The notes under the pieces: model-generated
What the model saw: the letters and a program-made list of their open reading frames with translations, nothing else
Database searches by the model: none
Told to the model about the DNA's origin: nothing
In this document: positions 1-12,514 of the stretch, one piece after another
Layout of the letters: every line of letters starts with the position of its first letter
Numbering within the stretch: position 1 is the first letter of the stretch
From: Climacium dendroides
Lineage: Eukaryota > Streptophyta > Bryopsida > Hypnales > Climaciaceae
Reading direction: 5' to 3'
Assembly: GCA_950106755.1 (NCBI GenBank)
Contig: OX467082.1
Coordinates: 620,001-684,000 of the forward strand
Length of the DNA: 64,000 nt
Made by a program: the position numbers and the translations under genes

Positions 1-582
1 CATTATTTAGGGTCAAAATGGACTATATTATTTTGAGAGACTCCAAACCTCTCAAAATATTGAATATAGTGTTCCAAGGCTCGAGCTTCTCCTCCCACCT
101 CTTGGAATGCTTGGAGGACTTTTCTCAACTTCGTTCTCAACTGTCCCAGTCATTTCGGATCAGATTCGGAACATCTTGGTACCATTTGAGAGCTTCTCCC
201 TTCAATAATCCTTGGAAGATTCTTTGTTGGGCCGCCTCGTTTTCCTGGTTGGCTAGAGCAGTTGACTCAAACTCACATAGCCAATCATCCGCATCCTAAC
301 TTCCGTCACCTTTGAAACGCTTGTACCTCAGCCAAGTCATGACGTCTTCCTCTACTTCTAACCACAAGTTTTCTCTTTTGAGGTCTGGTTTGTGATCAAG
401 AGATGGGGACGTTCGACTAATCCTAACCAGATCGTTCTTTTTTCCAACTGCAGGCACAAAAATGGGTTGGTCTTCCAAATCAATGATATCCGGATCACTA
501 AGACTTGGTCCGATGACTCCCCTAATCGTTGATTCTTCCTCAACCGTTCAGACTTTCTTCCATTCCCTATCCCTTTTCTCAT
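1..582 (-). pseudogene. Decayed Ty3/gypsy gag fragment
   Basis: On the minus strand a gag-type retrotransposon domain can be read. It contains ADDWLCEFES, ALANQENEAAQQ, IFQGLLKGEALKWYQD and RNDW, the usual order of the plant retrotransposon gag domain (tryptophan-rich capsid-like core). The N-terminal part starts in a 60-residue frame beginning MEDQPIFVPAVGKK. The frame is broken by a TAG near position 296 and by a frameshift near position 150, after which the gag pattern (EVGGEARALEHYI) continues in another frame to the window edge. The product would form virus-like particles in an active element; this copy cannot. The rest of the element lies off the left edge. No protease or RT is seen here. 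Confidence 0.75.
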
Positions 583-702
583 GAGTGAGAATTCTGGTTT
601 GTCTAGGAAGGATAGAACTACTCAAACAAAGAATAATCCGGAAATTTGAACACTATTACTAATTTAACTTTTGTATATTGTAATAAAGCCGATAGCTTTA
701 GA

Positions 703-721
703 ATCCCCGGCAGTGACGACA
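703..721 (-). other. Candidate primer binding site (tRNA-Asp-like)
   Basis: The plus strand reads TCCCCGGCAGTGACGACA, about 14 of 18 matches to the 3' end of plant tRNA-Asp (the primer of many Athila/Tat-type gypsy elements) by memory. It lies between the gag fragment and an LTR that starts TGTCG at 731, which is where a minus-strand element should have its primer site. The spacer to the LTR is about 9 nt, longer than usual. This is an inference from position plus partial match. Confidence 0.45.
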
Positions 722-730
722 AATTTTTCG

Positions 731-1985
731 TGTCGTAGTACAAGGTAAGTAATTTCCCCGTTATACTCCTAGAAACCACTCTAGAGTATAACTAAGTGAC
801 TCTAAAGGTCAAACCCACGAGATCATGTGAAGTATCTAGCTTCATTAAGCGTTTTAGGCTAGGTTAGTACACAAACCTACTTTCCGGTTCTATATCTAAT
901 ACCAGAAACACTATAATACCCAGAAAGTTGAGGGATAGTTTTCTACCACCATTCCGGTCCTATTAACTATCCAGTTCGTATAACACCAACACCCCAGAAT
1001 CCTACAAAATCCGACCCTAGTTACCTCTGTAGACCAATCTGCTTCAGTCTACCTACATACCTCTTTAATCCGATCCGGTTTAATTTAGCCTCTATTTTAC
1101 TATCAAAGAGGTCGCCTCTTGATTTTCAGAGTGGTAGGCCCACCACTCCTTCCGGAATTTATAGTGGATGAAGACCCACTTTCCTATCTCCTAATTTGTT
1201 GACTATTACGGATCCAGTTTGATCCTTCACAACAACCCGGGCAGTAGTCCGGATTGCAGGTCACACAAAGACCCCCCGTACGATCCTCTGATACTACAAT
1301 GACCTTGGGCACTCGTTCCTATCCGTGCGAAGTTAGGTGGTTACAAGTAAACCCGTCCATTCCAACACCTACTAGAGCTATTCCGTTTACCAACCAGGGC
1401 AGTGAGACCTCACAAGAAATTGGACACTCAACCGGATTTCCCACCTAAGAGTTCTAGCGCGACTAACGAATCCCTCCCTATTCGCCTAGCCTAACAACGG
1501 TTTTCTCATCTGGAATCTCGGAGCTCTAGATGTGCTGAGGAACTAAAGTGCACTCCCAACTCTTTACTACCCACTCACATACACTTAGAATAAAAAATAA
1601 AATGCACCAAGGGGAGGAAAAATCACTACAACTCTACTCCTGCCCTTCCTTACTTTTGGTCACATAGCACTCATGCGTGCTCACTCGCACGGAGAAAACA
1701 TACAATAGGGAAGCAACATAGGAGAACACAAGGAAATTTGCAAATGAAAACTTTTCTTTCCCTTTCCCTTCCCATGGACTAGTTTATATACAAAACTCTG
1801 AAGTACAAAAGGCAAAAAGTGCCACGGAATCCTGCCGCACTTTTAGGCTGGACTTCTGATCCTACCTACTACCCTGCCAGATTGAAACAGAATCCGGATC
1901 CGTTCTTACTCCCTCTAGTATGTACAAACTTTAACTAATTTACAATCCTAAACCTCAGGTGGGACTCTTCTGCTCGGCTTCCATC
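731..1985 (-). repeat. LTR of the left gypsy element (right end approximate)
   Basis: The block starts TGTCGTAGTACAAGG. The LTR start at 36227 (TGTCGCAGCACAGGG) is nearly the same, and both continue with a shared AGTGACTCTAAAG.TCAAACCCA segment and GTGAAGT. The solo LTR at 9480 also begins TGTCGTA. The sequence is rich in CCGGA/TCCGG words, as are the other LTR blocks. No gene is seen. The right boundary was not found; it is set where ORF1 begins, and no target duplication was identified. Confidence 0.55.
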
Positions 1986-1987
1986 CC

Positions 1988-3430
1988 TTAAAAGATTTCA
2001 GTCAAGTTCCGATTTCGTTCTCCATCTACAGGTTTAGAAACCGGCTCGCCTTGACCGGAATCGGGCGTAGATTCTAGATCAATGGCGGACGCTAGTGTGT
2101 TGTCCGGTTGGAATATTTGCTCAGATACCTTGGACTTAGGAGTGCTATCCTTTCCCTCCTCGGCAACTAACTCATCCGGAAATGATTTTGGTAGGGAGAT
2201 ATCCGAAAGGTGGATTTCTTTAAGCCACGTAGCTCCCATTAGCTTCCGGCTACTCTCTTCAATCCGGTCTACCGATGTCCTTGCCTCCATCATCACTATC
2301 TCGACCCGCTCGGCGTAATCTGTGAGAATCTTCACTATCCTAGAACCGGATGGTTTCTTCTCCTTCTGAACTTCCTCATCAAATAGTTTAGCCTTGGCGG
2401 CGGCCATCCCAAATACTTCTAGGGTGTCCTTCACCTGCTCAGCTACCTTCCAAGTTTCCCCCGCCATTTCCCGAGTGGCGATCACGTCCTCCTTTAAGGC
2501 GAAGTTTTCCACCTTCAAAGTATCCACTTCTTTCTATAGACGGATTAGCTCTTCCTCCTGCCTTCGGAACTCGACCGGATCGATGATGCAATCTACTACC
2601 TTCTCTGGCAACTTGCTATCCGGTGGCGCATCCACCAGCTTCCTGATCGCTTCCAGGGTCTGGTACTTGACCTCCCAATCTTCTCGGACACTTCAAAGGA
2701 TGGATATTAAATTGCTGAATGGATCCCATGGATCCATATCTTCCTCAGCGACAGCCTTCCGTTTTCCTTCCGAAGTTGACATGCCGGGATTTGGTGGTGT
2801 CCCTCGCCTGTGGGGAGGCGTCGTCTTCTATTGTTTAATCAACGGCAACACTTCTTCCTCTTCCTCCTCCAATTCCGGATCCGATCCAGGAACAGATTCC
2901 ACCTCTTCGTCTTCCTCTGACTCTCCGTATTTCAAGAGAGCTCCTTAGGTCTTCCACTCCTTCTCCTCCTCATTCGTCAAGAGCTGGTGGTTATGGTACA
3001 TGTGGTAGATGTAGGGGCATATTGGAGTAGCCCTACTCTTCCCTGTCCTTCCAATGAGCTGGGTAACTAGATCAAAAATAATCTGGGCCCAATCCAAGTT
3101 CCAGGGTTTGCATAGAAAACTGAAAATGGTGTTTCCAAGGGTGATTGTCACCCTTGTCGGTTTCTCTGGATGGACCGGAATTAGGAACTTAAGGAGACGA
3201 AGATGTCGGTCGTCTATGCAATCTTCGACTACATATCCATCCTTAGGGTTGGGGACACCATGGAACTTGTCCCGGATGAATTCATCTTTCCGGTTGGCCA
3301 TTCAAAGACCCCCTACCCCAAAATCATACACCACCCTCCAGACCTCTTCAGTCCAAAGGGACGGATTCCCTCTCAAGGTGTTGTCGAACTCATTGAACAA
3401 CTTGCCCAAGAGTTCCTTCACCACCTGGTC
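1988..3430 (-). pseudogene. ORF1 of a CCGGA-rich retroelement (degenerate)
   Basis: A minus-strand coding region in at least three open pieces, broken by TAA, TGA and frameshifts. From the N-terminal side it reads NPSLWTEEVWRVVYDF, then PVHPEKPTRVTITLG, then LDWAQIIFDLVTQLIGR, a PYIYHMYHNHQLL stretch, an acidic Glu/Ser-rich linker, and a final 179-residue open piece rich in Lys and Glu that looks helical. The same order occurs in the ORF at 30023-32085 (LWSVNEWRVIYKF, HPTEPRRVVAKVA, IIHELIGDLV), so the two are homologues. The middle resembles the 'putative plant transposon protein' domain often carried as an extra ORF by large plant retroelements. Function unknown. Short plus-strand ORFs over it are shadows. 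Confidence 0.6.
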
Positions 3431-4440
3431 ATCTCGGCAAAATCACGATGGCCTTGCCACGTAAACCTTTTGATATCCACATGCAATCCTGAATTTAGTG
3501 GCTGGCCCCACAAAAATAATAGGGTCACTACACTTTTCATTAAGTTTGTGTTGACTTTTGAATTCCGTAGTGGCATATCTCCTTTGGTAGTCTTCAAATG
3601 CGGACAACAGAAGCTACTATCCAAACCCTTTTCTACTTTGACTTCAAAATTTAAGCCAAATTGTTGACCTTACAATGCACCTAAGTTCATTATTAGGAAA
3701 TGAAGGTTCCGTTACTTACACTAACCATGTGGCACGTAATGCGGCTTGCCATATATATAGCACACGTTTGAATAATGTTAATTTTGGGTGGAAAGTGCCT
3801 TTACTGCAAACTTCCCCACCTTTAGTCGGCGGGAATATTGTTGTTCTTCTAAAGTGAATGAAAAGTATGATTTTAAAAATTACTAATAATGTTGGAATGT
3901 TTAAAGAATGTCCCTTTTCCTACAGCAGATTCGAGGGTTTTGGATGGGAAAATTTTGGCTTCAATTTCAAGGGTTCATTGTCTTAGGGTTTAGGGTTTAG
4001 GGCTTGGAAACCACGCCCTAAATTCAAATAAATTGCTTCCAGCAAGTCATCAAAAAAATTTGGAAGGAAATTACATTTACCATTCCTAAATTATTTTAAC
4101 CTAGCCTTTGAAGAGTTTCTAATTTTTACCCATGCAAACCAAAGTGGAAAATATGGAGTTCAAAACGAACAACAAAATACAAGTTCTTAATGGATTCAAA
4201 ATGTACAATCTATAACCATTTCTTAGAAAAAAGGATTTTCTTTTTCAAAATGAAAAAAAAACAAAGTAGCCGTCACGGTTGTACTTTCATTCTAAGGTTA
4301 ATTAAGTGCTTATTCAAAACGGTAGAAAAAACGTCAAGTGAAAAGAATAATGCATACAAGAACTTACTTCAAAATTCAAGGCCCAGCCATATGTGCATGA
4401 ATTGAAGGCTCATAGAAAAATTAAATTAAATTATTTTTTT
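3431..4440. other. Non-coding AT-rich stretch with a short telomere-type run
   Basis: I see no gene here. Positions 3983-4002 read TTAGGGTTTAGGGTTTAGGG, nearly three plant telomere units, too short to be more than an interstitial or promoter telobox motif. Small ORFs are in biased sequence and have no recognisable motif. Confidence 0.5.
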
Positions 4441-4459
4441 CGTTAGGTGACCAATCATA

Positions 4460-4738
4460 GATTATTAGATTATCATTGAAGAGCATGATTCCAATTTCTA
4501 CCTATTTTTCCTTCCTCATTTGCACTTCCCTTGCATGTTTTTTCCAACTTTCTCAAACCAAGTACTACCCCGGCCATTTTTGCATGCACTTGGTCCACGT
4601 GGAAAAATTCAGTTACATTATTTTTTTCAAGAGGTGCCCATGGATTATCATCAAAGAGGGCGTTTCCAACTTCTACGTTAATTTCTTTTTCCATTTGCAC
4701 TTCCATTGCATTTTTTTCCAACTTTCTCAGAAAGTCCA
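4460..4738. repeat. Two-copy ~180-bp direct repeat
   Basis: Two diverged copies share TTTGCACTTCC.TTGCAT, TTTTTTCCAACTTTCTCA and an upstream GATTATCAT.AA.GAG segment. Copy one is around 4465-4555 and copy two around 4645-4735. The pair abuts the inverted array that follows. The overlapping ORFs on both strands come from this low-complexity sequence and are not called. Confidence 0.6.
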
Positions 4739-4740
4739 TG

Positions 4741-6930
4741 TTTAAAAAAATAAATAAGTGACGCACATGTTTTTGTTAACCTGAACTATTAAAATTGAAC
4801 GTACTTTGTGCTACCGAAGTCATGAAATTCAATCAAGGCCAATTTAAATGGGCCCAACAAATTTGTCCACAAGTTCTAAATATTTTTTGGATGTAGGTTT
4901 GGTCAATGCATGTGTGAAAAAAATAAATTAGTGACATACATGTTTTTGTAAACCTAAACTCTTAAAATTGACTGTACTTTGTAGTACCAATGTCATGAAA
5001 TTCAATCAAGGCCAATTTAAATGGGCCCAACAAATTTGTCTACAAGTTCTAAATTTTTTTTGGTTGTGGGTTTGGTCAATGCATGTTTGAAAAAATAAAA
5101 TCAGTGACCCACATGTTTTTGTCAACCTAAACTGTTAAAATTGATTGTACTTTTTGGTACTGAAGTCATGAAGTTCAATGAAGGCCAATTTAAATGGGCC
5201 CAACAAATTTGTCCACAAGTTCTAAATTTTTTTTGGTTGTGGGTTTGGTTAATGCATGTTTGAAAAAAATAAATCAATGACCCACATGTTTATTTAAACC
5301 TAAACTGTTAAAATTGACTGTACTTTTTGGGTACCAATGTCATGAAATTCAATCAAGGCCAATTTAAATGGGCCCAAAAAATTTGTCCACAAGTTCTAAA
5401 TTTTTTTTTTGATGTGGATTTGGTCAATGCATTTGGAAAAACATTACATACTACTAACCATGATCATTAAGTAGATTTACTTTGACCTCAACAATATTTA
5501 GTAAACATTTGTTTGGTACAATGCCACCATATTCATAGTACACTATGAATATCATCACTAGTTAGTACCTTCAATTTCAATGCTTGATTGTGAAGTGTGT
5601 TAAGATATTTATTGTGAAGCGTTATTCACTTCATGGGAGTTTGTAGTGACCTTAAATTGTAATTATGGGTACCAACATCATAATGATTGAGGCTAGTAAT
5701 CAGTACATGGTAGTCTCATTCAAGTAAATTGAATTCATGATGAAGCGTTATTTATTTTAAGTGATTTGTGGTGACACTACATCATAATTATGACTCTCAA
5801 CATCATATTCAGGCTACTACTAAGTACATTCATTATACTCTGGTTGGAACAATTCGAATCTATCATAATGAATGTCACATGAAACTAGAAATTGTTAGAA
5901 ATGATGATGTATAGTTCAAGTGATTTAGAACTTGTGGACAAATTTTTTGGGCCCATTTAAATTGTCCTTCATTGAATTTCATGACATTGGTACCAAAAAG
6001 TATGTTCAATTTTAACAGTTTAGGTTTACAAAAACATGTGGGTCACCGATTTATTTTTTCAGACATGCATTGACCAAACCCACATTCCAAAAATATGTAG
6101 AACTTGTGGACAAATTTTTTGAGCCCATCCAAATTGGCCTTGATTGAATTTCATGACTTTGGTAGCACAAAGTACAGTCAATTTTAAGAGTTTAGGTTAA
6201 CAAAAACATGTGGGTCACTAATTTTTTTTTTTTCACACATGCATTGACCAAACCCACAACCAAAAAAAATTTAGAACTTGTGGATAAATTTTTTGGGCCC
6301 ATTTAAATTGGCCTTGATTGAATTTCATGACTTCGGTACCAAAAAGTACAGTCAATTTTAATAGTTTAGGTTTACAAAAACATGTGGGTCACCGGTTTAT
6401 TTTTTTCAAACATGCATTGACCAAACCCACATTCCAAAAATATTTAGAACTTGTGGACGAATTTTTTGGGCCCATTTGAATTGGCCTTGATTGAATTTCA
6501 TGACTTCGGTACCAAAAAGTACAGTCACTTTTAACAGTTTAGGTTTACAAAAACATGTGGGTCACCGATTTATTTTTTTCACACATGCATTGACCAAACC
6601 CACATCCAAAATTTTTTTGAAACTTGTGGACAAATTTTTTGGGCCCATTTGAATTGGCCTTGATTGAATTTCATGACATTGGTACCCAAAAAGTACCTTC
6701 AATTTTAACAATTTAGGTTTACAAAAACATGTGGGTCACCGATTTATTTTTTTCACACATGCATTGACCAAACCCACATCCAAAAAATATTTAGAACTTG
6801 TGAACAAATTTTTTGAGCCCATCTAAATATGCCTTGATTGAATTTCATGACATTGTACCTACCAAAAAGTACTGTCAATTTTAAGAGTTTAGTTTTAAAA
6901 AAATATGCGGGTCACCAATTTATGTTAGTA
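4741..6930. repeat. Large inverted repeat made of ~172-bp tandem units
   Basis: The left arm (about 4741-5440) has four head-to-tail units of roughly 172-176 bp, each with GTGACCCACATGTTTTTGT, AAATGGGCCCAACAAATTTG and GGTTTGGTCAATGCATG. The right arm (about 5930-6930) has about six units of the same sequence in the opposite orientation, with AGAACTTGTGG near 5936, 6102, 6271, 6443, 6619 and 6791. The arms face each other across a ~490-bp spacer, so a transcript would fold into a long duplex. No ORF fits the units. I found no terminal repeat or target duplication, so the class is open: satellite-like array, MITE cluster or foldback element. Confidence 0.85.
5560..5830 (+). repeat. ~140-bp diverged direct repeat in the spacer
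   Basis: Between the arms, two related segments share GAAGCGTTATT, GTGAC and ATCATAATGA/ATCATATTCA, ending CAGTACAT and AAGTACAT. A small palindrome, ATTCATAGTACACTATGAAT, lies just upstream near 5530. No gene is seen. Confidence 0.45.
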
Positions 6931-7499
6931 ATGTGTGTAAATGCTCTAGGCATTAGAATGTGTTGTTTGCAGAACTTTGAAGTCAAACAAAACTTAACCA
7001 AGTTGCTATTTTCAGTAGTTTAATATTTCCAAAAAACTTTGTGAAGTCTAGTTTTAGCATCAAACATCTATGAAGTAGATTTTAAGCAACTATAGAGTAG
7101 ATTTTAAGAAGCCATAAGTTCATTGGGGTTATACATGTTAGGCTTTGTAACCTCAAATTTTTTTGGTCACTAGTTGTTTAGATTTGACTTGTGAAAAGAG
7201 GGTTGAAATTTTTTTGCAATTTGAACACCTTCATGGTCAAACATTATAATCTTTCACTATATAAGTGATGTTATTGTCTTTTCTTTTCCTATGAGATCTC
7301 TAACATGTCAAGTTTGAATTAGTATGGTTACAATTTTACAGAAATTGATACAACTTATGGAAATGTTGGCATTTTGTTCAATTTCAAACAAATTCCAAGT
7401 TACTCAAAATAGGCCTTAGCCTTTGTATCTCCATCAATTCTAATTGATATTGATATCCATCTATGCGCAAACCATGTCCACTTATCTTCCATTCAGAGA

Positions 7500-7700
7500 T
7501 ACTCGTGAGACATCCTTTCAATCTTACATCCGAGTATAGGCCCTAGGTATACGATGTGCAGGTATCAATTGTGAGACACCCTTTCAATCTCGGATTTGAG
7601 TATAGGCCCAGGATATCAAACAGATCAGGGCGGGTATTAAATAGATCAGGATGGGTATCAAACAAATCAGGGGTGGGTATCAAACAGATTAGGGGCGGGA
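7500..7700 (+). repeat. Short direct repeats: ~63-bp pair and 21-22-bp x4
   Basis: GAGACAYCCTTTCAATCT and GAGTATAGGCCC occur twice about 63 bp apart. They are followed by four head-to-tail copies of a 21-22-bp unit (GGGTATCAAACAGATCAGGG with variants). An extra AAACAGATCAGGGGC occurs near 7938. The 87-residue ORF across it is a translation of the repeat. Confidence 0.7.
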
Positions 7701-7929
7701 AGGCTGGGAGGTCACTTTTTTCCTTCGACGTAATCGAGGCTTCACTTGCTAATGAGAATATGACACGTGTCAGACAGGCTGTAATAGCATCGAGGTGGCA
7801 AGTGCACAGTCAGCAATAAGTGGCACCTTCCAGAAATAATCCTGCACCGTTGATCTGAAATTGAATAAAATTGAAACCCATCCTTCTGCTGTCGATTAAA
7901 GAAAGAAATTCGTAAACCCTCTGCCATCG

Positions 7930-9474
7930 ATCAGCTCAAACAGATCAGGGGCCACGGGGGGGCTAGTTGTCGTCTAGGATTTGGCGCTCGCTTCTGCAGC
8001 ACATTCTGATTTTTTGTAGTTTCTTTTGTCTGCGTGCGCTTCATCTTCTTCTGTGGCACTTCTTCCTTCTTCAGTGGCGCTTCTTGTTGTGTAAGAGTTT
8101 GGGTTCAAGGGCGGAGCACCTTTTGAGGGTTTAGGGTCAGTGTGTATTTCTTTTAGTCTGTTTTAGAAGACGTCACGGTGGGGGAGCTATGTTTTGAAGG
8201 AGCTCACAGTGGGAGACCTGTGTTTTGAAGGAGCTCACAGTCGGGAAAATTGGAAGCTGCTGAAGAAGAGGTCGGGGTTCAAATCTGCAAGGTCTTCTAA
8301 TCGTGGTAAGTGAGCACTTCGGGTTTTCCTTTCTGATGATTAGGAATGTAGGTTTTCTTGGGTTTTTTTCAAACTTGCTTCATGAAATTGCAATCATGTT
8401 GCTATGAGAGGGGTGGGCTCTTGTGAGTTTCTTCATGCTGCTCGTTTTGGCTGCTTAAGTTTCAAACTCACATGAAATGTTGGGTTGATTCTGTCCGTCT
8501 TGGGTGCTTCAAAATTGAACTCACATGAAATTCGGAGGTATCTCCTTCTCAAAATTAGGAATCCTTTTGTAATTCACTTTCAACAACAGTCTTAGGGTTT
8601 AGGGTTTGTTCACCTATCACGGTTTAGAACACTAAATGCTGAAAGTAGTTATAAGTTAGTGAAGATTCTTTTGAATGATGGAGGAGGAGGTTCGACATTA
8701 GGGTTCCAATCTTTGGTATTTGCTGGATACAAAGTCTGAGAAGGAACCATTTTGATGGATTGTGCAATGGTGCAGCTCGACCAAGTTCATATCGAAATTC
8801 ACTATGCGGGATTTAGAATTTTTCTCTCATTTTTTCTCTCATGTGATGTTGGACTGTTTTTGGCTATGGTGTCAAAGCTAAAGGCACTAGACGTTTGTTG
8901 TTCCAAGTTTCATGTTTCATTTCTGTATTTCATTGCTTTACAAACTTGTTGTGTAAGCTGCCATTTTGAAAGATGGATTATATTCATTGACAGAGCATTG
9001 AGGTCTCAAGGTCTGTGTTTGTTGTTTTATTCAAGAATCAATTAATGAGGAGGTGAATTGCAGTTTCAGCATTCAGCTAGCTTCGGAATCTGGCTTTTTC
9101 TTGTTTTCAGTCCAGATCCAATTCTTGTCTTTCTTTGATTTCAATCACAGGTATATCCTTAACCAATTTACTTTTAGGTCAATCCGTGCTCTAGTTTGCT
9201 TAGGGTTTGGCTGAGTAGGGTCACTATGTGCTTGGATTTGCTTCAGGTTTGGTTTGTTTAGATTTCCAATATCTTAGGGTCTGTATATACTTGGATTTGC
9301 TTAGGATTTGCTTCATCTTGGATTTCTGAGGTTCTTGCTGTCTGCCGAATTCATGTTGGTATACGGACATTGTTTGTTACTATAGTTTTTTGATTTCAGA
9401 GTTTGCTGCTCTTATCATAGGGTTTGGCTGAGGGTCTGTCTGTTCTTAGGTTTGCTTAGGGTCTGTATGTGTCG
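7930..9474 (+). other. Non-coding region upstream of the ParB-like unit
   Basis: No convincing exon is visible. There is a two- to three-copy 31-bp repeat (TGTTTTGAAGGAGCTCACAGT near 8190 and 8220), a donor-like GGTAAGTGAG near 8303, and T-rich intron-like sequence. A 97-residue ORF at 8752-9045 is hydrophobic and matches nothing I know. Removing the solo LTR at 9480-24063 joins this DNA directly to 24064, so it may be the 5' untranslated or promoter part of the ParB-like gene unit. That is inference. Confidence 0.35.
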
Positions 9475-10708
9475 TACGCGCAGTTAGCCATAAGTATCCT
9501 TACAATGACAAATTGTTGCAAGATGACACGAATTCTAGTTCCAGGGAACTCTAGTATGATATCAATTGGATTAGAAGTATCCGGATCGTGACTACTCACT
9601 TAATCCCCCTTGTTTCACTTCCCTACCTCGTTCCGGAAACGTAGTACATTCCGGATTCCGTTCCAGATCCGGATCACCTCCGGAACTTAGTTCCGTCTCT
9701 CTTCCGTCACTGGTTTTTGTTGCCTCTGTTTTATCCTCAGAGGGTCTGTCCTTGATCTAGAAAGGGGTGGGGACTCACCACTTGTACAATTATCCTCTCT
9801 GTACTCTAAATCTACTAAACAACACACCCAAGACAATACAGTTGTAGGAGGAGGGAGGAGTATTCTCTCACAGTTTCCGGATTGGCCGATCCGGAAGCAA
9901 GTCACACAAAGAAATTCTCACACCTCTCATACTACAACGACGGATCCGAACTCATAAACCCAAGGGAGTAGATTTTCAAGGAGAAGACAATGTGCCAAGG
10001 AGGAGGTTGGTAGACCTTCCGAAGTAGAGGGAGATCCTTTCCTCTGGCAGTTGCTTATCTCCGCACAGAACCCTCTTCATTCCAGACTCGCAAGGACCTC
10101 TACCGTCTTATCCGGATTGCCGTTCTAGTTTAAAGGCACGTAACGCTCATACTCCCTTACTCAGCTTGCATCCCTCCCGCCTAGCTTAACACCCAAGAGA
10201 TCCATAGCTCGAGATCCGGATTCCTCCTCTTCCTCCCTTCTCTTTCCTCAGTACAAGGATACAACACCTAGGCATAGACTTAGCAAAAGACTCTGTTTAA
10301 GCAAAGCGCAGCTAGAGGCATCCTGGCTGACTTAGATTAAGAGAATTGAAATACATACGTGAAAGCACTAAGATAATCTTGGGATGGAATGGAATAGAAT
10401 GGAATGGCAGACCACTAACTGACCTACCCTTAAAATACTAACACAAAAACCCAAAGTCAACTCCTAAAAGCTTGAAAAGGAATCCCGGAAATCCAGACAA
10501 CCAATCACTGAACACCCCGGGATATCCGGAAAGATTAGCATCGGATCCTATAAATCCGGAACTTCCTAAATTTCCGGAACGTCCTAAATTTCCGGATCCA
10601 TTCCGAAATTGGCCGTTCCGGATCTGCCCGTTCCGGATCCGCCCTTTCCCAAATCCGTCCTTTTTGCTTCCATCGCTTGGTATGAGGCTTTTGTTCCGAA
10701 TTATTTTC

Positions 10709-12400
10709 CACTATAAGAAAACTGCGTTTTTAACGATGTTTTTACAAAAACACGTGACGTTGAAAAAAACGTAAAGCGTTTTTCAAAACATGCTATGTTT
10801 TTCTAAAAACGCATATGTGACTATTAGATCTTCGGTGATGTCAACAAAAACAGGAACACGAACCAAAAGACATCACATGTTTTTTATGACGTCGACAACA
10901 ACACTAGACATGTTTTTTGGTGACGTCAAAGACAACGCCCTTCTGCCACGTCAGTAGACTTCGGGATGGCTCTTGCGGGCAGCCACTGTACATTCGTGGA
11001 GGATGTTGCCCACTTCGAAAAAAGTGCAGAACGGGGCAGCTGCTTACATAGTGTTCAAAAAACCTTGGGTAGGGTGTGGAGTGGGAGTTTTGGGGGCATA
11101 ATTTTCCACGTGACCAACTTGGCTTCCAAAATATTATAGAAAAGCATGTATATATTGCCAAAAACATTATGCATGAATTAATATTAATAAAATGAGGTAC
11201 ACGGTAAATACAAAAGGGTGAAGAAAGTTTAATAAATTGTAACCTCCAAGCAAAAAGGCTCTTAATATGAACATTCGTAGAACATTTGAAGCAAACAAAC
11301 ATTCTTAAAGGTGTAAAAATGTAAAGATCACGATTTTAGTGGCATCCTATGTTTGTAGGATGGAAATTCAGTATTTAATTTTACTTTACTACCATGCAAT
11401 GAATTACTTCATATTGCCAAGAAAAGAAAAAAATTATATAAAGAAATTATTAAATCAAATACCTCAAAGAACTGGTGAGGAAAAATGCATGTTAATTTCA
11501 GAAAGCTAGCAAGGAAAATTACCATAATAAAAATTAGAATTCATTTGGTCCTAATGTTTTCATGAGACTTTTCCATGAAATTGCTATTTTATTTTCAAAC
11601 AAATTTTTGTAGAATATCACTTTGTGTATTTTCCATTTTTTTTTGGGAGGGCTAGAAGGCTAGGAGGACAAGGGAAAAAAATGGGCAAGGAAAACAGCAA
11701 ATGACAAATTCGAAAGAAAAACTTCACATGAACATTTTTTACTGAAAGACAACAACTAAAGTGAAATTTGGCACCACATAATAATTGGATTTGGGTGCTC
11801 ATATTTTATACTAAATAAACATTTCCATGAAATTAAAGTGCCTTTCTATAAATTATGAATTTTTATTTACAGGGCACTACAATTGTCGAATTTCGTTCAT
11901 GAAAAGGGTTTGCCATGTAAGAAAACCAAATGATAGAAAAAGAAAACCTTCATCCCAAAAGAAAAAAGTAGGACATATGCAATTATGCACATGCACATTC
12001 ATTAGTGATCCGCCACAATTCTTATTGAAAATGCCACTACTACATAAATGGAATTTGCGACTCAACATCACAGATTACCTTTGGACATATTTCTCATATT
12101 GAAAGAAAAAAATACTTTTGAATTATATAATGATCCCATGTTTCAAAAAGCCAACAATGTTTTACAATGTCAAAACGCTACAGAAAATGAACAATGTTTC
12201 TTGCAATGAACCCACAAAGAGTAACTGAAATGCCCAATTGTTCATAATGAAACACAACAATTACACATCCCTTACGTATAATGAAAATTAGTTTCCCTTT
12301 CTTTCTTGCAAAATACCATTATGTGAAAACATCAATTTTTGAGTGCATTAGACACGTCCACAAAGATGTCATTTTCAACATCTTCTACAACGTCTTTAAT
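10709..12400. repeat. Left subterminal region of the 13-kb CACTA
   Basis: After the terminal repeat, short motifs with an ACGT core recur (GACGTC, GATGTCA, GCCACGTCAG near 10945, CACGTCC near 12352) in both orientations. In characterised En/Spm elements the TNPA-type protein binds short subterminal repeats in both ends; that role is assumed here by analogy. No gene is seen between about 10.75 and 12.5 kb; the ORFs at 10904-11302 and 11827-12102 lack motifs. Confidence 0.6.
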
Positions 12401-12514
12401 GACAACTACGGGAAATTAAATGTGACGTGTCTAATAACAATGCTATTGTCAGATTTGACACGGCACTTTGTGGGAGAAGTGATGTATCCGAAGGCCATGC
12501 CTATCATGTCCCAC

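Noticed and set aside
8752..9045. 97-codon hydrophobic ORF
   Set aside because: No recognisable domain, no splice or promoter context, and surrounded by T-rich non-coding DNA.
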